64,000 nucleotides of DNA from Lachnospiraceae bacterium. GTDB lineage: Bacteria; Bacillota; Clostridia; Lachnospirales; Lachnospiraceae. Positions 19,795-28,841 of the stretch are shown here, in pieces. A model generated the notes under the pieces. It did not search any database. It worked only from the letters and a program-made list of their open reading frames with translations, and had not been told where the DNA came from. The number at the start of each line of letters is the position of its first letter. Position 1 is the first letter of the stretch. The stretch covers positions 1 through 64,000 of the forward strand of contig CAJTCH010000015.1 of NCBI GenBank assembly GCA_910574715.1. The letters run 5' to 3'. The translations under genes and the position numbers were made by a program.

Positions 19795-21330
19795 TCACCT
19801 CCAGTACTTCTTGTCTATCGTCCGATATCCGATCGCTTCTTTCAAATGCTGCTCCCGGATTCTCTCACTCCCGTCCAGATCGGCGATCGTCCTTGCCACC
19901 TTCAATATCTTATGATAGGTCCTCGCCGTGAGTCCGAGAGCTCCAAATGCCTGACGCATCAATGATTCTTCATCCTTTCCCAGATGACAGAATTCCTTCA
20001 GTTCATTTACCCCCAGCACGGAATTCGTAAGAATCCTCCTGCCCTCATACCTCTTCTGCTGTACCTTCCGCGCCGCGCATACCCTGCCCCGGATCTTCGC
20101 AGAGCTCTCCTGCCCTCCCCCGTCTGTAAGCGCCTCATATTGGAGTCTTGGCGCTTCCACACAGATATCGATCCGATCCAGGAACGGCTGGCTGATCCTG
20201 CTTAGATATTGCTGGATCTTCACCGGCGTGCAGGTACACCTGTTATAATCCGGATAATTACCGCACGGACAGGGATTCATAGCGCAGATCAGAATGAAAT
20301 CCGCCGGAAATACGAAGTTCCCCAGGGCTCTTGTGATCCTGATCTGCCGTTCCTCAAGCGGCTGTCTTAACACCTCCAGCACCGGCTTCTGGAACTCTGT
20401 CAGTTCATCCAGAAATAATACTCCTCCGTGCGCCAGGCTGATCTCCCCCGGCACCGGGATCATCCCTCCCCCGGCAAGCGCCGTCTTCGTCACCGTATGA
20501 TGGACGCTGCGAAACGGTCTGCCCGTTATCAGCGGGCGCTCCTTGTCTACCATACCAAGGATGCTGTAGATCTTCGTGATCTCAATGCTCTCTTCCAGTG
20601 CCGGCGGCGGAAGTATCGTCGGTACCCGCCTTGCCATCATGGACTTCCCGCTTCCGGGCGGCCCTATAAGAAGCAGATTATGGCCTCCTGCCACCGCAAC
20701 CTCCATGGCGCGCTTCACTGCCTCCTGTCCCTTGATATCGCTGTAATCCAGGGCTTCCTTCTCCTGTACATCCTGCATTCCTTCCTGCATTCCTCCCGTT
20801 ATGGCTTCCAGTTCTTCTTCCTGATTCAGATACCGGCAAATCTCCTTAAGATGCGCCGCGCCTATGATCTCCATTCCCCTGATCAATGCGCCCTCCCGTA
20901 CATTCTGCCTGGGGATGATACATCTTCTGCACCCTTCTTCCTTGGCCTGCATCACGATCGGAAGGATTCCCGGCACCTCTTTGATGCTTCCGTCAAGGCT
21001 CAATTCCCCGATCACCAGCGTCTCCTTAAGCTGCTCCCCCGGAAATACCCCCATGGAAGACAGGATTGCCAGCGCGATCGGAAGATCGAAGGATGATCCC
21101 TTCTTCCTGACGGTTGCCGGAGCCAGATTAACGACCATCTTCTTCGCCGGGATCTGGAAACCGGAATTATGGATCGCGGTTCTTACGCGTTCGGAAGCCT
21201 CCCTGACCTCCGAGGAGAGATAGCCTACCATATGGAACACGGGCAGGCCGTTGCTTACATCTGCCTCCACATGGATCATATCCACATGCAGCCCTTGAAT
21301 GGCCGCAGATAAAATTGTACTGAATGACAT
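19795..21330 (-). CDS. YifB/ComM-family Mg-chelatase-like AAA+ ATPase
   Basis: Hexameric branch-migration helicase family; ComM promotes recombination of transforming DNA. The N-terminal ChlI-like domain (about residues 1-170) is followed by AAA+ motifs: Walker A GPPGSGKSMMARR and Walker B LFLDELTEF, and a C-terminal Mg_chelatase domain ending in DGSERI...HLKEAIGYR. Two adjacent ATG codons exist; the second is six bases after GGAG and is preferred. It ends seven bases before dprA begins, so the two are very likely cotranscribed. Confidence 0.94.
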   Translation of the reverse strand: MSFSTILSAAIQGLHVDMIHVEADVSNGLPVFHMVGYLSSEVREASERVRTAIHNSGFQIPAKKMVVNLAPATVRKKGSSFDLPIALAILSSMGVFPGEQLKETLVIGELSLDGSIKEVPGILPIVMQAKEEGCRRCIIPRQNVREGALIRGMEIIGAAHLKEICRYLNQEEELEAITGGMQEGMQDVQEKEALDYSDIKGQEAVKRAMEVAVAGGHNLLLIGPPGSGKSMMARRVPTILPPPALEESIEITKIYSILGMVDKERPLITGRPFRSVHHTVTKTALAGGGMIPVPGEISLAHGGVLFLDELTEFQKPVLEVLRQPLEERQIRITRALGNFVFPADFILICAMNPCPCGNYPDYNRCTCTPVKIQQYLSRISQPFLDRIDICVEAPRLQYEALTDGGGQESSAKIRGRVCAARKVQQKRYEGRRILTNSVLGVNELKEFCHLGKDEESLMRQAFGALGLTARTYHKILKVARTIADLDGSERIREQHLKEAIGYRTIDKKYWR

Positions 21331-21423
21331 CATTTACTCCTTGAAATATTGGCTCTGATTGCTGATACTTGGCCGATCCGGCCTGATAACGATAGAAAAT
21401 CTACCGTCTGGAAAACGCGGAAT

Positions 21424-21452
21424 GGATTCTCCCGGATATAGGAGAATCGATC
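21424..21452 (-). terminator. Hairpin near the end of the flippase gene
   Basis: GGATTCTCC/GGAGAATC stem in the gap between the flippase gene and yifB. It has no good T tract on either strand, so its role as a terminator is uncertain. Confidence 0.35.
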
Positions 21453-21469
21453 CATCCGCTGTGTATATT

Positions 21470-22549
21470 TTATCTTAATAGATAGGAAGAAGAATTGCAA
21501 GAATTACTGTTAGACATATTTCGACAAGTTGTGCCTTTGTATTTCCATAAGACGGCTGTCATCACTGCACTGACCCCAAGCAGGCAATAGAAACTGATCC
21601 CTCTGTTCACCAGAGTCGCCACTGCCATGGGATGCTTCGTAAATACGCCGGAGAACAGTCTGACGAATGCGTATTCGCTGATTCCTGCCGCTCCCGGGAA
21701 TGGCAGCAGCGCCGTCGTCATGAAGAGTACGGTCTGAAGCAGGAAGATCTGCGGATATCCGGTCCCGCGCTCGCCCATGGCAAGAGATACCATGAAGGGA
21801 ACACTGAACCAACTGACTACCTGACACAGACTGACCAAAATGACCTTGCACATGGCTTTGGGGTCTCTTCGGATCAGTTCTGCACATTCTTGAAAATCAC
21901 AGAACGCCCCGTCCATTTTCTTCTTCCATCTCTTCTTATCCTTTACCGGAACCCGGTCGATTACTCTATAGAGCCACTTAAGAAGCCTGTCTTTCAGCTT
22001 GCGGGAGAACATGACCGACAAAAGACCTGCAATAAACAGAATGTTCAGAAGGAATCCTAGTCCTGCAAGTACCATAAGTTCTCCGCTTGGACGGATCCAG
22101 CCCATAAGAACTGCCCTGACAGCCATGATCTCCATGAAGAATACCGCAATCTGGAAGCTCGTCAGCTCCGCAATGAGCGCCAGTGTTCCGTGCGCGATCT
22201 CGATTCCGTCCTTTTTCATCGCATATAACTGCGCCGGCTGACCTCCTGTGGAAGACGGGGTAATGGAGCTGAAGAAGAAGCCTATATATGCATATTTCAT
22301 TCCCTGCCAGAATGTAACCGGATACCCAAAGGAACGGAGCAGGATCCGTAAATTGATCCCTTCTGACAGATGGAATACCTCTGCCATCAGAATTCCCGCA
22401 ATGAGATACGGCAATGAAGTTTCGGCCAGAGCATCCGCGACCGTCCCGATATCTGTCCCGCGAAGCAGTAGGAATAATACAGCCGCTGCAAACACAAGAA
22501 AGCCCGCGCCGCACCTGACCATTTTCTGCATGGAAATATTAGCATTCAT
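21470..22549 (-). CDS. Lysylphosphatidylglycerol-synthase-type TM protein / flippase-like (UPF0104)
   Basis: Integral membrane protein of the YbhN/MprF-TM family, with about eight hydrophobic segments (clear ones near residues 15-33, 45-65, 120-145, 150-175, 240-260, 270-295 and 320-345). No catalytic MprF C-terminal domain is present, so it is a transporter-like module, not a lysyltransferase. The ATG taken lies nine bases after an AAAGGA site and overlaps the preceding deacetylase gene by 11 bases; a TTG 18 bases earlier is possible. It ends a three-gene unit with a diacylglycerol glycosyltransferase-like enzyme, suggesting it flips the product glycolipid. That link is inference from position. 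Confidence 0.82.
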   Translation of the reverse strand: MNANISMQKMVRCGAGFLVFAAAVLFLLLRGTDIGTVADALAETSLPYLIAGILMAEVFHLSEGINLRILLRSFGYPVTFWQGMKYAYIGFFFSSITPSSTGGQPAQLYAMKKDGIEIAHGTLALIAELTSFQIAVFFMEIMAVRAVLMGWIRPSGELMVLAGLGFLLNILFIAGLLSVMFSRKLKDRLLKWLYRVIDRVPVKDKKRWKKKMDGAFCDFQECAELIRRDPKAMCKVILVSLCQVVSWFSVPFMVSLAMGERGTGYPQIFLLQTVLFMTTALLPFPGAAGISEYAFVRLFSGVFTKHPMAVATLVNRGISFYCLLGVSAVMTAVLWKYKGTTCRNMSNSNSCNSSSYLLR

Positions 22550-23249
22550 AGGCGTCCATCCTTTCAAAGGAATATCCCTGCTCCAGAAGGAGCGGAATCG
22601 ATTCTTTCAGCGCTTCTATGGTTCTTTCCGGCGCCCCGGCCGCCCCTCTTCCGTCGTGAAGACACACAACCGCTCCCGGGAACACCCGCCTCAACAGCTT
22701 CTCCTTGATAGACTTGGCCGTCTCCCTGGCCGACCAGTCGTTTGCCATCACATCCCACAGGATCAGCTTAAGCTTCTGATTCCTGATATAGAACAGGGTC
22801 CACAGATTCAGATGCCCCCATGGCGGCCGATAGTATCGGATATTCAGACCCATTTTCTCCAATGTCTCAACAGATTCCCTCAGATCCTCACAGATGAAAC
22901 GTCTTCCGCGGAACAGTGCATTCTTATGCTGTACGGAGTGGATTCCCACAAGATGTCCTTCTTCTTCCATCCATTCGATCAGATCCGGATTCTTCCCGGC
23001 AAATTCTGCAACTACGAAGAAGCTAGCCTTGATCTGATACTGCTTCAACAGGCATAATAGCTCTCCGGTATACGCCCTGCTTGGCCCGTCGTCGAATGTG
23101 AGATACAGCCTGCGGTCCGCACTGCCGCCTCTTGCTCTCTGCCTGCTCTTCTGTTTCCATAGGTATTTGAGACCGGCTGACGGCAGCAGACTGTAGCATA
23201 GCGCTGAAGCACCGAGTAATATGATACCCACTGTAATATATGTTCCCAT
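22539..23249 (-). CDS. Polysaccharide deacetylase (NodB domain), membrane-anchored
   Basis: Carbohydrate esterase family 4 enzyme that removes N-acetyl groups. One N-terminal membrane segment (about residues 4-24) precedes the NodB domain with the metal-binding TFDDGPS, HSVQH, and active-site motifs RPPWGH and VCLHDGRG. 236 residues. The start is taken at the ATG that is seven bases after GAGGAGGG; an earlier ATG would contain that site. Its TAA overlaps the start of the flippase gene. The substrate (peptidoglycan or a glycolipid sugar) is unknown; placement between a lipid glycosyltransferase and a flippase hints at a lipid-linked substrate. Confidence 0.85.
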   Translation of the reverse strand: MGTYITVGIILLGASALCYSLLPSAGLKYLWKQKSRQRARGGSADRRLYLTFDDGPSRAYTGELLCLLKQYQIKASFFVVAEFAGKNPDLIEWMEEEGHLVGIHSVQHKNALFRGRRFICEDLRESVETLEKMGLNIRYYRPPWGHLNLWTLFYIRNQKLKLILWDVMANDWSARETAKSIKEKLLRRVFPGAVVCLHDGRGAAGAPERTIEALKESIPLLLEQGYSFERMDAYEC

Positions 23250-23276
23250 TCTGATTCCCTCCTCTGTCATCTCAGA

Positions 23277-24515
23277 CTATACAGCAGCTTTGGAAATACC
23301 TGTTTCGCACCAGCCGGAACAGACCGGCAACTGCGGCAATTCTTTGCCAAAGAGACTCCGTTCGGAAGATACGAACTCGAATGCAGACAGATATTCAAAC
23401 CCGCGCTCTATGATTGCCCAGACTGCCTGGGACAGTTCACAATCTATCATCTCGCATTTGGCCTTATGCATACACGCCTTCATCTCTTCTAACTGCCCCG
23501 GGTCATTAAGAAGCGCCCGCAGTCCTCCGATAAAATCTTCCTTACTATCCCATACCACCCTGGCGAATCCTTTCTTCTCGGCGTATCTCGCATTCACGGT
23601 CTCCTGCTCCAGGAACGGACGAATGATGAACATAGGGACCTTACTGTGTAATAGCTCAAAGAGCGTGATCCCTCCGGCTTTCGTTATGACAAGATCTGCA
23701 TTCCGCATATATTTCCCGATATTTTCAACATATCCTTTCATTTCCACATCATCAAACCGGCCTTCCCACATCTCATATAGTCTCTGGTTCTTTCCGGTGA
23801 TCACCGTCGTGTGGACTCCCGTCATCTCATGAAGCGTGTACAGAAGCTTCTCAAGCCCCGGCATAATACCTAAACCGCCTCCCATGATCAACACATGCTT
23901 CTCATATCCATGGTCGATGTCTCTTTCATACAGGTCTGCCCTGTATGCATGGTTATCACTGTCCGCGTCCTTCAAAAACTGCTGCCGTACCGGCACTCCT
24001 GTTACCATCACATTCTCCGGCGCCGCTCCAAGGCTTACCAGATTATCCTTAACCTCCTTCGTCGGCGCCAGATAGAGATCGGTCTGCTTCGCATACCATT
24101 CCTTGTGCATGCTGATATCGGTGATACAGGTGACAAGCGGTATCCGGCTGTCCGATTTCGCCTTATAGGTTGCCGCCGCTTTCATACAGAATGGATGTGT
24201 ACACACGATCACATCCGGCATATATTCTTCCATCATTTTCTGGAATTTGCGATAGATCAGCGGTCCTCCCGGCCTGGTCCCGGAATTCATCCTCCCTGAT
24301 ATCTTGTATATCAGATTGTAGATTCCGTGGCAGCGCTCTGCCACAAGCCCGAACACCTTATAGATCAATTTGCTGATATGAGGATAAAAATATTCCGGCA
24401 GATCCTTCTGTACGATCTCAATACTCTTATCCTGCCGCTCAAGCTCTTCCCTGACTGCATTAGCTGCCATCTTATGTCCAAATCCAAATCTTCCGCTTAA
24501 TATCAATACCTTCAT
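23277..24515 (-). CDS. MGDG-synthase-type diacylglycerol glycosyltransferase
   Basis: GT28-like enzyme of the plant-MGDG-synthase/UgtP family that adds a hexose to diacylglycerol, a membrane glycolipid and possible lipoteichoic acid anchor. The N-terminal VLILSGRFGFGHKMAANAV motif and the acceptor region CTHPFCMKAAATYK are recognisable; the C-terminal donor domain carries ITKAGGITLFELLHSKVPMFI and FLEQETVNARY. 412 residues. GGGGGATCC precedes the ATG. First gene of a unit with the deacetylase and flippase genes. The gap before it (about 180 bases up to the sigK terminator) holds no gene and no clear promoter. Confidence 0.87.
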   Translation of the reverse strand: MKVLILSGRFGFGHKMAANAVREELERQDKSIEIVQKDLPEYFYPHISKLIYKVFGLVAERCHGIYNLIYKISGRMNSGTRPGGPLIYRKFQKMMEEYMPDVIVCTHPFCMKAAATYKAKSDSRIPLVTCITDISMHKEWYAKQTDLYLAPTKEVKDNLVSLGAAPENVMVTGVPVRQQFLKDADSDNHAYRADLYERDIDHGYEKHVLIMGGGLGIMPGLEKLLYTLHEMTGVHTTVITGKNQRLYEMWEGRFDDVEMKGYVENIGKYMRNADLVITKAGGITLFELLHSKVPMFIIRPFLEQETVNARYAEKKGFARVVWDSKEDFIGGLRALLNDPGQLEEMKACMHKAKCEMIDCELSQAVWAIIERGFEYLSAFEFVSSERSLFGKELPQLPVCSGWCETGISKAAV

Positions 24516-24699
24516 ACGGATCCCCCTTCACTTTCATAGCTGTAAAACTCTCTGGCTGTCCTTGTGAGTATTATTCTACTCTGAAAATCTAAAGAACCCC
24601 ACTATGTATTTCTAAACATATTCTGAAGATATCCGAACCCCTTTCTTCTATTTCTAAAGATTCTCTTAAGAAAGCAAAGATTGTTTTAATAAGGAAACC

Positions 24700-24735
24700 A
24701 AAAAAAGAGACCCGGCAAACAGCTCGCCTGATCCC
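24700..24735 (-). terminator. Rho-independent terminator downstream of sigK
   Basis: Minus-strand hairpin GGGATCAGGC / GCCGGGTCTC (one mismatch) followed by seven T, just beyond the long hairpin element. Confidence 0.75.
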
Positions 24736-24750
24736 TGTTATCCTATTCAA

Positions 24751-24914
24751 CTAGTACATCATTGCATTAATCTTGAAGTAATAGTGCTTGATATTCGTGT
24801 CAGCTGTGCGTCTACGAACCGACGGTGTAGCGGGCTACATCTAGGTTCGAAGGCGTGCAGATGGCATGGATAGCAAGTGCTTATTACTCGATAATTAATG
24901 CAATGATGTACTAG
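24751..24914. repeat. 164-bp perfect-ended inverted-repeat element folding into one long hairpin
   Basis: Terminal 21-bp inverted repeats CTAGTACATCATTGCATTAAT (24751-24771) and its exact complement (24894-24914). Inner stems continue the fold: AGTAATA paired with TATTACT, CTGTGCG with CGTGCAG (G-U pairs), CGAACC with GGTTCG, and a TGTAGC-GG-GCTACA tip. The right end CTAG contains the sigK stop codon. No protein is encoded. It could be a mobile MITE, a structured RNA or a transcript-stabilising 3' end. Confidence 0.7.
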
Positions 24915-25528
24915 AAATACCCCCGCAATTTCTCGATCGCACTCTTTTCTATCCGTGAAACGTAAGATCGGGAGATGCCCAATTGCTTTGCAATCTCCCG
25001 CTGGGTATATTCTTCTTCATTATACAGACCGTACCGCATCTTCAGCACCAGCCGCTCACGCGGCGACAGTTCTGATTCCACCTTATGGTACAACATCTGG
25101 ATATCGTCGTTTAACTCTACCTTCCTGTGTGCGTCATCCTCTTCCGTCTCGATAATATCAAAGAGCTGGATCTCATTACCCTCCCGATCGGTTCCGATAG
25201 GCTCATACAGGGATATCTCTTTCGATGATTTCTTCTTTGCCCGCATATACATCAGGATCTCGTTCTCGATACAGCGCGCGGCATAAGTCCCAAGCCTGAC
25301 ACATTTGTCCGGGTTAAAGGTCACAACCGCCTTGATAAGCCCTATCGTACCTATGGACAGCAGATCTTCCGTATCTTCCGGGGAGGACTGGTATTTCTTC
25401 ACGATATGCGCGACAAGTCGCAGATTCCGCTCTATCAGGATATGCTTTGCTTCAAGGTCACCCTCCGTATATTTTTGCATATAATATCTTTCTTCCGCGG
25501 CTGTGAGGGGTTGGGGAAATGATTTCAA
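24911..25528 (-). CDS. sigK: Sporulation sigma factor SigK
   Basis: Late mother-cell sigma factor. Region 2 (EDLLSIGTIGLIKAV, RCIENEILMYMRA) and region 4 (SPRERLVLKMRYG, REIAKQLGISRSYVSRIEKSAI) are complete, starting with the conserved SFPQPL. The gene is uninterrupted, so there is no skin element. The likely start is the TTG six bases after AGAGGTG, giving about 205 residues and leaving only 2 residues before SFPQPL; a GTG nine bases earlier overlaps the ribosome site. The ~20-residue pro-sequence of Bacillus pro-SigK is therefore missing. It follows the U32 and methyltransferase genes on the same strand. Confidence 0.92.
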   Translation of the reverse strand: MKSFPQPLTAAEERYYMQKYTEGDLEAKHILIERNLRLVAHIVKKYQSSPEDTEDLLSIGTIGLIKAVVTFNPDKCVRLGTYAARCIENEILMYMRAKKKSSKEISLYEPIGTDREGNEIQLFDIIETEEDDAHRKVELNDDIQMLYHKVESELSPRERLVLKMRYGLYNEEEYTQREIAKQLGISRSYVSRIEKSAIEKLRGYF

Positions 25529-25608
25529 GAGAAGCACCTCTGGGCATATTTGATATAGTCTATGTGAAATCCACGTTATTTGTGCTTTTCCATCTAAAAG
25601 TATTTGAA

Positions 25609-26838
25609 CTACTCTTCCGCCCTTCTCAGAATATCATACCTGTCCGCCTTACCTCCCAGGTCCACATACAGCACCTGCTTCGGATGAGGGGCGCTTTCCT
25701 GCTCATTCCCCTCCTCATCCATAATCCTCTGGACTGTTACTATGATATTCCTGCCATCCGGCTTCATGATCTCGATCTTCTCACCCACGGAGAACTTATT
25801 CCTCTGCTCGATCCTGTACATCCCATCCTTCTCATCTCCGATGATCCCAAGATAGGTGTACTCCTTCACATAGGTGTTATTGTCGTAGATCTGGCTTGTC
25901 TCATCCGGCTTGCCGAAATAAAACCCCGTCGTAAACTGACGGTACGTGCAGTTCGAGATCTGGTCCAGATACCAGGGCATATTCGCCCGATACTTCGCTT
26001 CATCCTCCAGGTAATCGTCGATCGCCTTGCGGTAGGTCCTCGCCACCGTCGCCACATAGAGCGCCGTCTTCATACGCCCCTCGATCTTAAAGCTGTCGAT
26101 CCCCGCGCCGATCATCTCCGGGATATGCTCGATCATACACAGATCCTTGGAATTGAAGATAAATGTCCCGCGTTCGTTCTCATAGACCGGCATATATTCC
26201 CCCGGTCTCGTCTCCTCCACGATCGAATATTTCCACCGGCACGGATGGGTACACGCGCCCTGATTGGCGTCCCGTCCGGTAAAATAATTGCTCAAAAGGC
26301 ATCTGCCCGAGTAAGAGATACACATTGCCCCATGGATGAAGCTCTCGATCTCCATCTCGTCAGGAATCTGCCGCCGGATCTCCCTGATCTCATCAAGAGA
26401 CAATTCCCTGGCGGATACCACCCTCTTCGCTCCCAGCCTCCGCCAGAAACGATAGGTTCCGTAATTGGTATTATTGGCCTGGGTACTGATGTGCCTGTCA
26501 ATTGAGGGACAGATCTCCCCTGCCAGATCGAAGATCGCCGGATCCGCAATGATCAGCGCATCCGGTCCCATCTCCTTTAATTCATGAAGATATTCACTTA
26601 CGCCTTCAAGATCATCATTATGGGCAAGGATATTCACCGTCACATGGACTCTTGCGCCGTGCTCATGGGCGAACTCAATTCCGGCCCGCATATCTTCCTT
26701 CGAAAAATTCTTCGCCTTCGCCCGCAGTCCAAAGGCTTCCCCTCCGATATAGACCGCATCAGCGCCGAATATAACCGCCGTCTTTAATACCTCCAGGCTG
26801 CTCGCCGGAATCAACAGCTCAGGTCGTCTCTTATTCAT
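25609..26838 (-). CDS. U32-family peptidase-like protein (tRNA hydroxylation type)
   Basis: Member of the U32 'collagenase' family; related YrrO/TrhP proteins act in 5-hydroxyuridine formation on tRNA rather than as proteases. The signature ELSLDEIREIRRQIPDEMEIESFIHGAMC with EsFiHG and the CTHPCRW cysteines (likely Fe-S ligands) is present, followed by a C-terminal beta domain ending near YVDLGGKADRYDIL. 409 residues. Its ATG overlaps the TGA of the upstream methyltransferase gene (ATGA), implying coupling. This trmR-U32 pair is a known Bacillus arrangement (yrrM-yrrN-yrrO); only one U32 gene is present here. Confidence 0.9.
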   Translation of the reverse strand: MNKRRPELLIPASSLEVLKTAVIFGADAVYIGGEAFGLRAKAKNFSKEDMRAGIEFAHEHGARVHVTVNILAHNDDLEGVSEYLHELKEMGPDALIIADPAIFDLAGEICPSIDRHISTQANNTNYGTYRFWRRLGAKRVVSARELSLDEIREIRRQIPDEMEIESFIHGAMCISYSGRCLLSNYFTGRDANQGACTHPCRWKYSIVEETRPGEYMPVYENERGTFIFNSKDLCMIEHIPEMIGAGIDSFKIEGRMKTALYVATVARTYRKAIDDYLEDEAKYRANMPWYLDQISNCTYRQFTTGFYFGKPDETSQIYDNNTYVKEYTYLGIIGDEKDGMYRIEQRNKFSVGEKIEIMKPDGRNIIVTVQRIMDEEGNEQESAPHPKQVLYVDLGGKADRYDILRRAEE

Positions 26839-27488
26839 ACCATTCTCTCCTTCTTCACACTAATTGCCACTCCGTCCCCCAAAGGAATGATAGAGGTCGT
26901 TAGCTGCCCGTGATGTTTCAATTCATACAGATACTCCCGCATACGGCTGTGGATCGTGCGGTTGCGCCGTTCCACGGCGAATCTGGACTCGATCACATCT
27001 CCGTCCTGCAGCACGTTATCTGACACAAGCACTCCGCCGTCCGCAAGCAGCCGGACTGTCTCCGGCAGATAATGGATATACTGCCCCTTGGCAGCATCCA
27101 TAAAAATAAAATCATACGGCCCTTCAAGAGTCCGCATGACTTCCAATGCATCTCCTTCTATCAGCGTGATCTGATCTTCCTTTCCCGCACGCCGGAAGTT
27201 CTCCCTCGCAACCGGGATCCTCTTCTCATACTTCTCAATCGTGGTGATCTGTCCGCCCTTCGGCATGTACTCGCTCAGCAGAAGCGCAGAAAAACCAACC
27301 GCCGTCCCTATCTCAAGAATCCGGGACGGCTGTTTCATCATCACAAGCACCTTCAGAAAGCTCTGGGTCTCCTTACGGATGATAGGTACATACCCCGCAA
27401 GCGCTTCCTGCTCGATCTGCTCAAGAAGCGGGCTCTCAGGGCTTTCCAAAGAATGTATATATGTTGTCATCCTGTTATTGACTATCAT
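26835..27488 (-). CDS. O-methyltransferase, TrmR-like (tRNA 5-hydroxyuridine)
   Basis: SAM-dependent class I methyltransferase of the catechol-O-methyltransferase-like YrrM group, which in Bacillus methylates 5-hydroxyuridine in tRNA wobble position 34. The SAM motif ILEIGTAVGFSALLL and the metal-binding DAAKGQYIHYL and SDNVL motifs are present. The ATG used (MIVNNRMTT) lies six bases after AGGAGG and overlaps the stop of the solute-binding protein gene by 14 bases; an earlier start lacks a ribosome site. 217 residues. Followed by the U32 protein that could act in the same modification. Confidence 0.87.
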   Translation of the reverse strand: MIVNNRMTTYIHSLESPESPLLEQIEQEALAGYVPIIRKETQSFLKVLVMMKQPSRILEIGTAVGFSALLLSEYMPKGGQITTIEKYEKRIPVARENFRRAGKEDQITLIEGDALEVMRTLEGPYDFIFMDAAKGQYIHYLPETVRLLADGGVLVSDNVLQDGDVIESRFAVERRNRTIHSRMREYLYELKHHGQLTTSIIPLGDGVAISVKKERMV

Positions 27489-28785
27489 TCGATTCCTCCT
27501 GAAGTCTGTCAAACTCAGCCATGCATTCGTCCACAGACGCACCCTCCATCAGCTTGCGCACGATCAGGCATGTATTCCCCCACTGCTCAACCCTCATCCC
27601 GGCATTGCTTGCAAGAACATATTTCCCTTCATCAACCAAGTCGTTCAAAGGCTTCAGCGCCGGAATACACTCCACCTCGACATTCTCAGAAGGGGAGATC
27701 ACCTTGTTAGTCTCGGCATATACCCGAAGCGCCTCATCCGAAAGCATTACCTCCAGGACATCCAACGTCTCCTGCCGGCGCTCTGAATTTTCCAAAACCG
27801 AGATTCCTGTCATCGATACCACCGGCATCTGCCCCCGGTCGCTTGGGAATCCGATCACCTCCATATTAAAATCGGGCTTCCCGTAAGCCGTCTCGGCATT
27901 CGCGGCTCCCCAGTACGCCATCACGATCGGCGTCTTCTGAGCAAGAAAATCAGCCCCTTCTCCTTCGATCGCTTCATATGTCAAGGCCGTCTCGGCATCA
28001 ATATATCCCAGATCGATCAACTCCTTCAGATACTCGAACCCCTTGCGCATATAATCACTGTACTTGCGCTCTCCATTGTTGAGAGCCTCGATCTCTGCCG
28101 CAGGATCGTCTCCATTATACAGATCAGCGTATGCCTGTGCAAAAACGAACGTTTCAAGCCACCAACGGTTCGCCCCTATCGGCGTCTCAATCCCATTCTT
28201 CTTGAATACCCGGCAGCACTCCAGGAATTCTTCCGGCGTATTCGGCATCTCAAGATCATATTGATCGAACATATCTTTATTCACAAAGAGTCCGTAGACC
28301 ACCACTTCCTGAGGTATACCCATAAGCTTTCCGTCCACTGTATTCGCCAATTTGACGACCTCCCTTAGATTCTTGGCGCATTCAAGATCAGACAAGTCGG
28401 CAAGTCTCCCTTCTTCCCCTGTTTTCTGAAGAACGTCCGGGTTAAGCAAATAAAAATCATCCATATCATGCCGTATCCTGTCGATCGATACATCATCATA
28501 AGTCTTCTCCTGATAATCGGCGGAAGTATAGGTTCTGTATTCCACCGTAAGATTCAGCTGTTCCTCCGCCATAATAACGGTCTTATCAAAAGCCGTTCTC
28601 GCCGCATTCTTGGCATCCGGCTTCGATCTCTCCATCGGCACAAACAGCAGAATCGTCGTCTTCTCTTCCTCTTCATTGTCGATCAGGTTCGTCCCCGGTA
28701 AATCCCTCTGCGCACAGGAAACTACGGCAAAAACCATAATCGTAGCTATAAATGCAACGGCTGATTCTTTGACTCTCCTTCTCAT
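27475..28785 (-). CDS. Extracellular solute-binding lipoprotein (sugar-type), without a permease
   Basis: Type 1 periplasmic-binding-like protein of the ABC sugar family. A lipoprotein signal with lipobox VVSC is followed by two lobes; recognisable binding-protein patterns are FVNKDMFDQYDLEMPNTPEEF and the cluster ending in GANRWWLETF, and MAYWGAANAET. 436 residues. No ABC permease or ATPase gene is in the window. It follows a hybrid histidine kinase gene by 56 bases on the same strand, so it may feed ligand to that sensor instead of importing it. It overlaps the next gene by 14 bases. Ligand is unknown. Confidence 0.88.
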   Translation of the reverse strand: MRRRVKESAVAFIATIMVFAVVSCAQRDLPGTNLIDNEEEEKTTILLFVPMERSKPDAKNAARTAFDKTVIMAEEQLNLTVEYRTYTSADYQEKTYDDVSIDRIRHDMDDFYLLNPDVLQKTGEEGRLADLSDLECAKNLREVVKLANTVDGKLMGIPQEVVVYGLFVNKDMFDQYDLEMPNTPEEFLECCRVFKKNGIETPIGANRWWLETFVFAQAYADLYNGDDPAAEIEALNNGERKYSDYMRKGFEYLKELIDLGYIDAETALTYEAIEGEGADFLAQKTPIVMAYWGAANAETAYGKPDFNMEVIGFPSDRGQMPVVSMTGISVLENSERRQETLDVLEVMLSDEALRVYAETNKVISPSENVEVECIPALKPLNDLVDEGKYVLASNAGMRVEQWGNTCLIVRKLMEGASVDECMAEFDRLQEESNDSQ

Positions 28786-28841
28786 ATATTATTCCCTTTC
28801 CCGTTATATCTATAAAATTGACGCTTTTTGCAATCCCCGAT

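Noticed and set aside
24911..25528. Skin-type insertion in sigK
   Set aside because: The gene is a single uninterrupted frame with all regions.
25519..26505. A 328-codon open frame on the plus strand
   Set aside because: It is antisense to the U32 gene, lacks a ribosome site and has a composition mirroring the minus-strand codons. The same holds for plus-strand frames at 22248-23057 and 29421-30257, and the minus-strand frame 53636-54352 opposite the GT2 gene.
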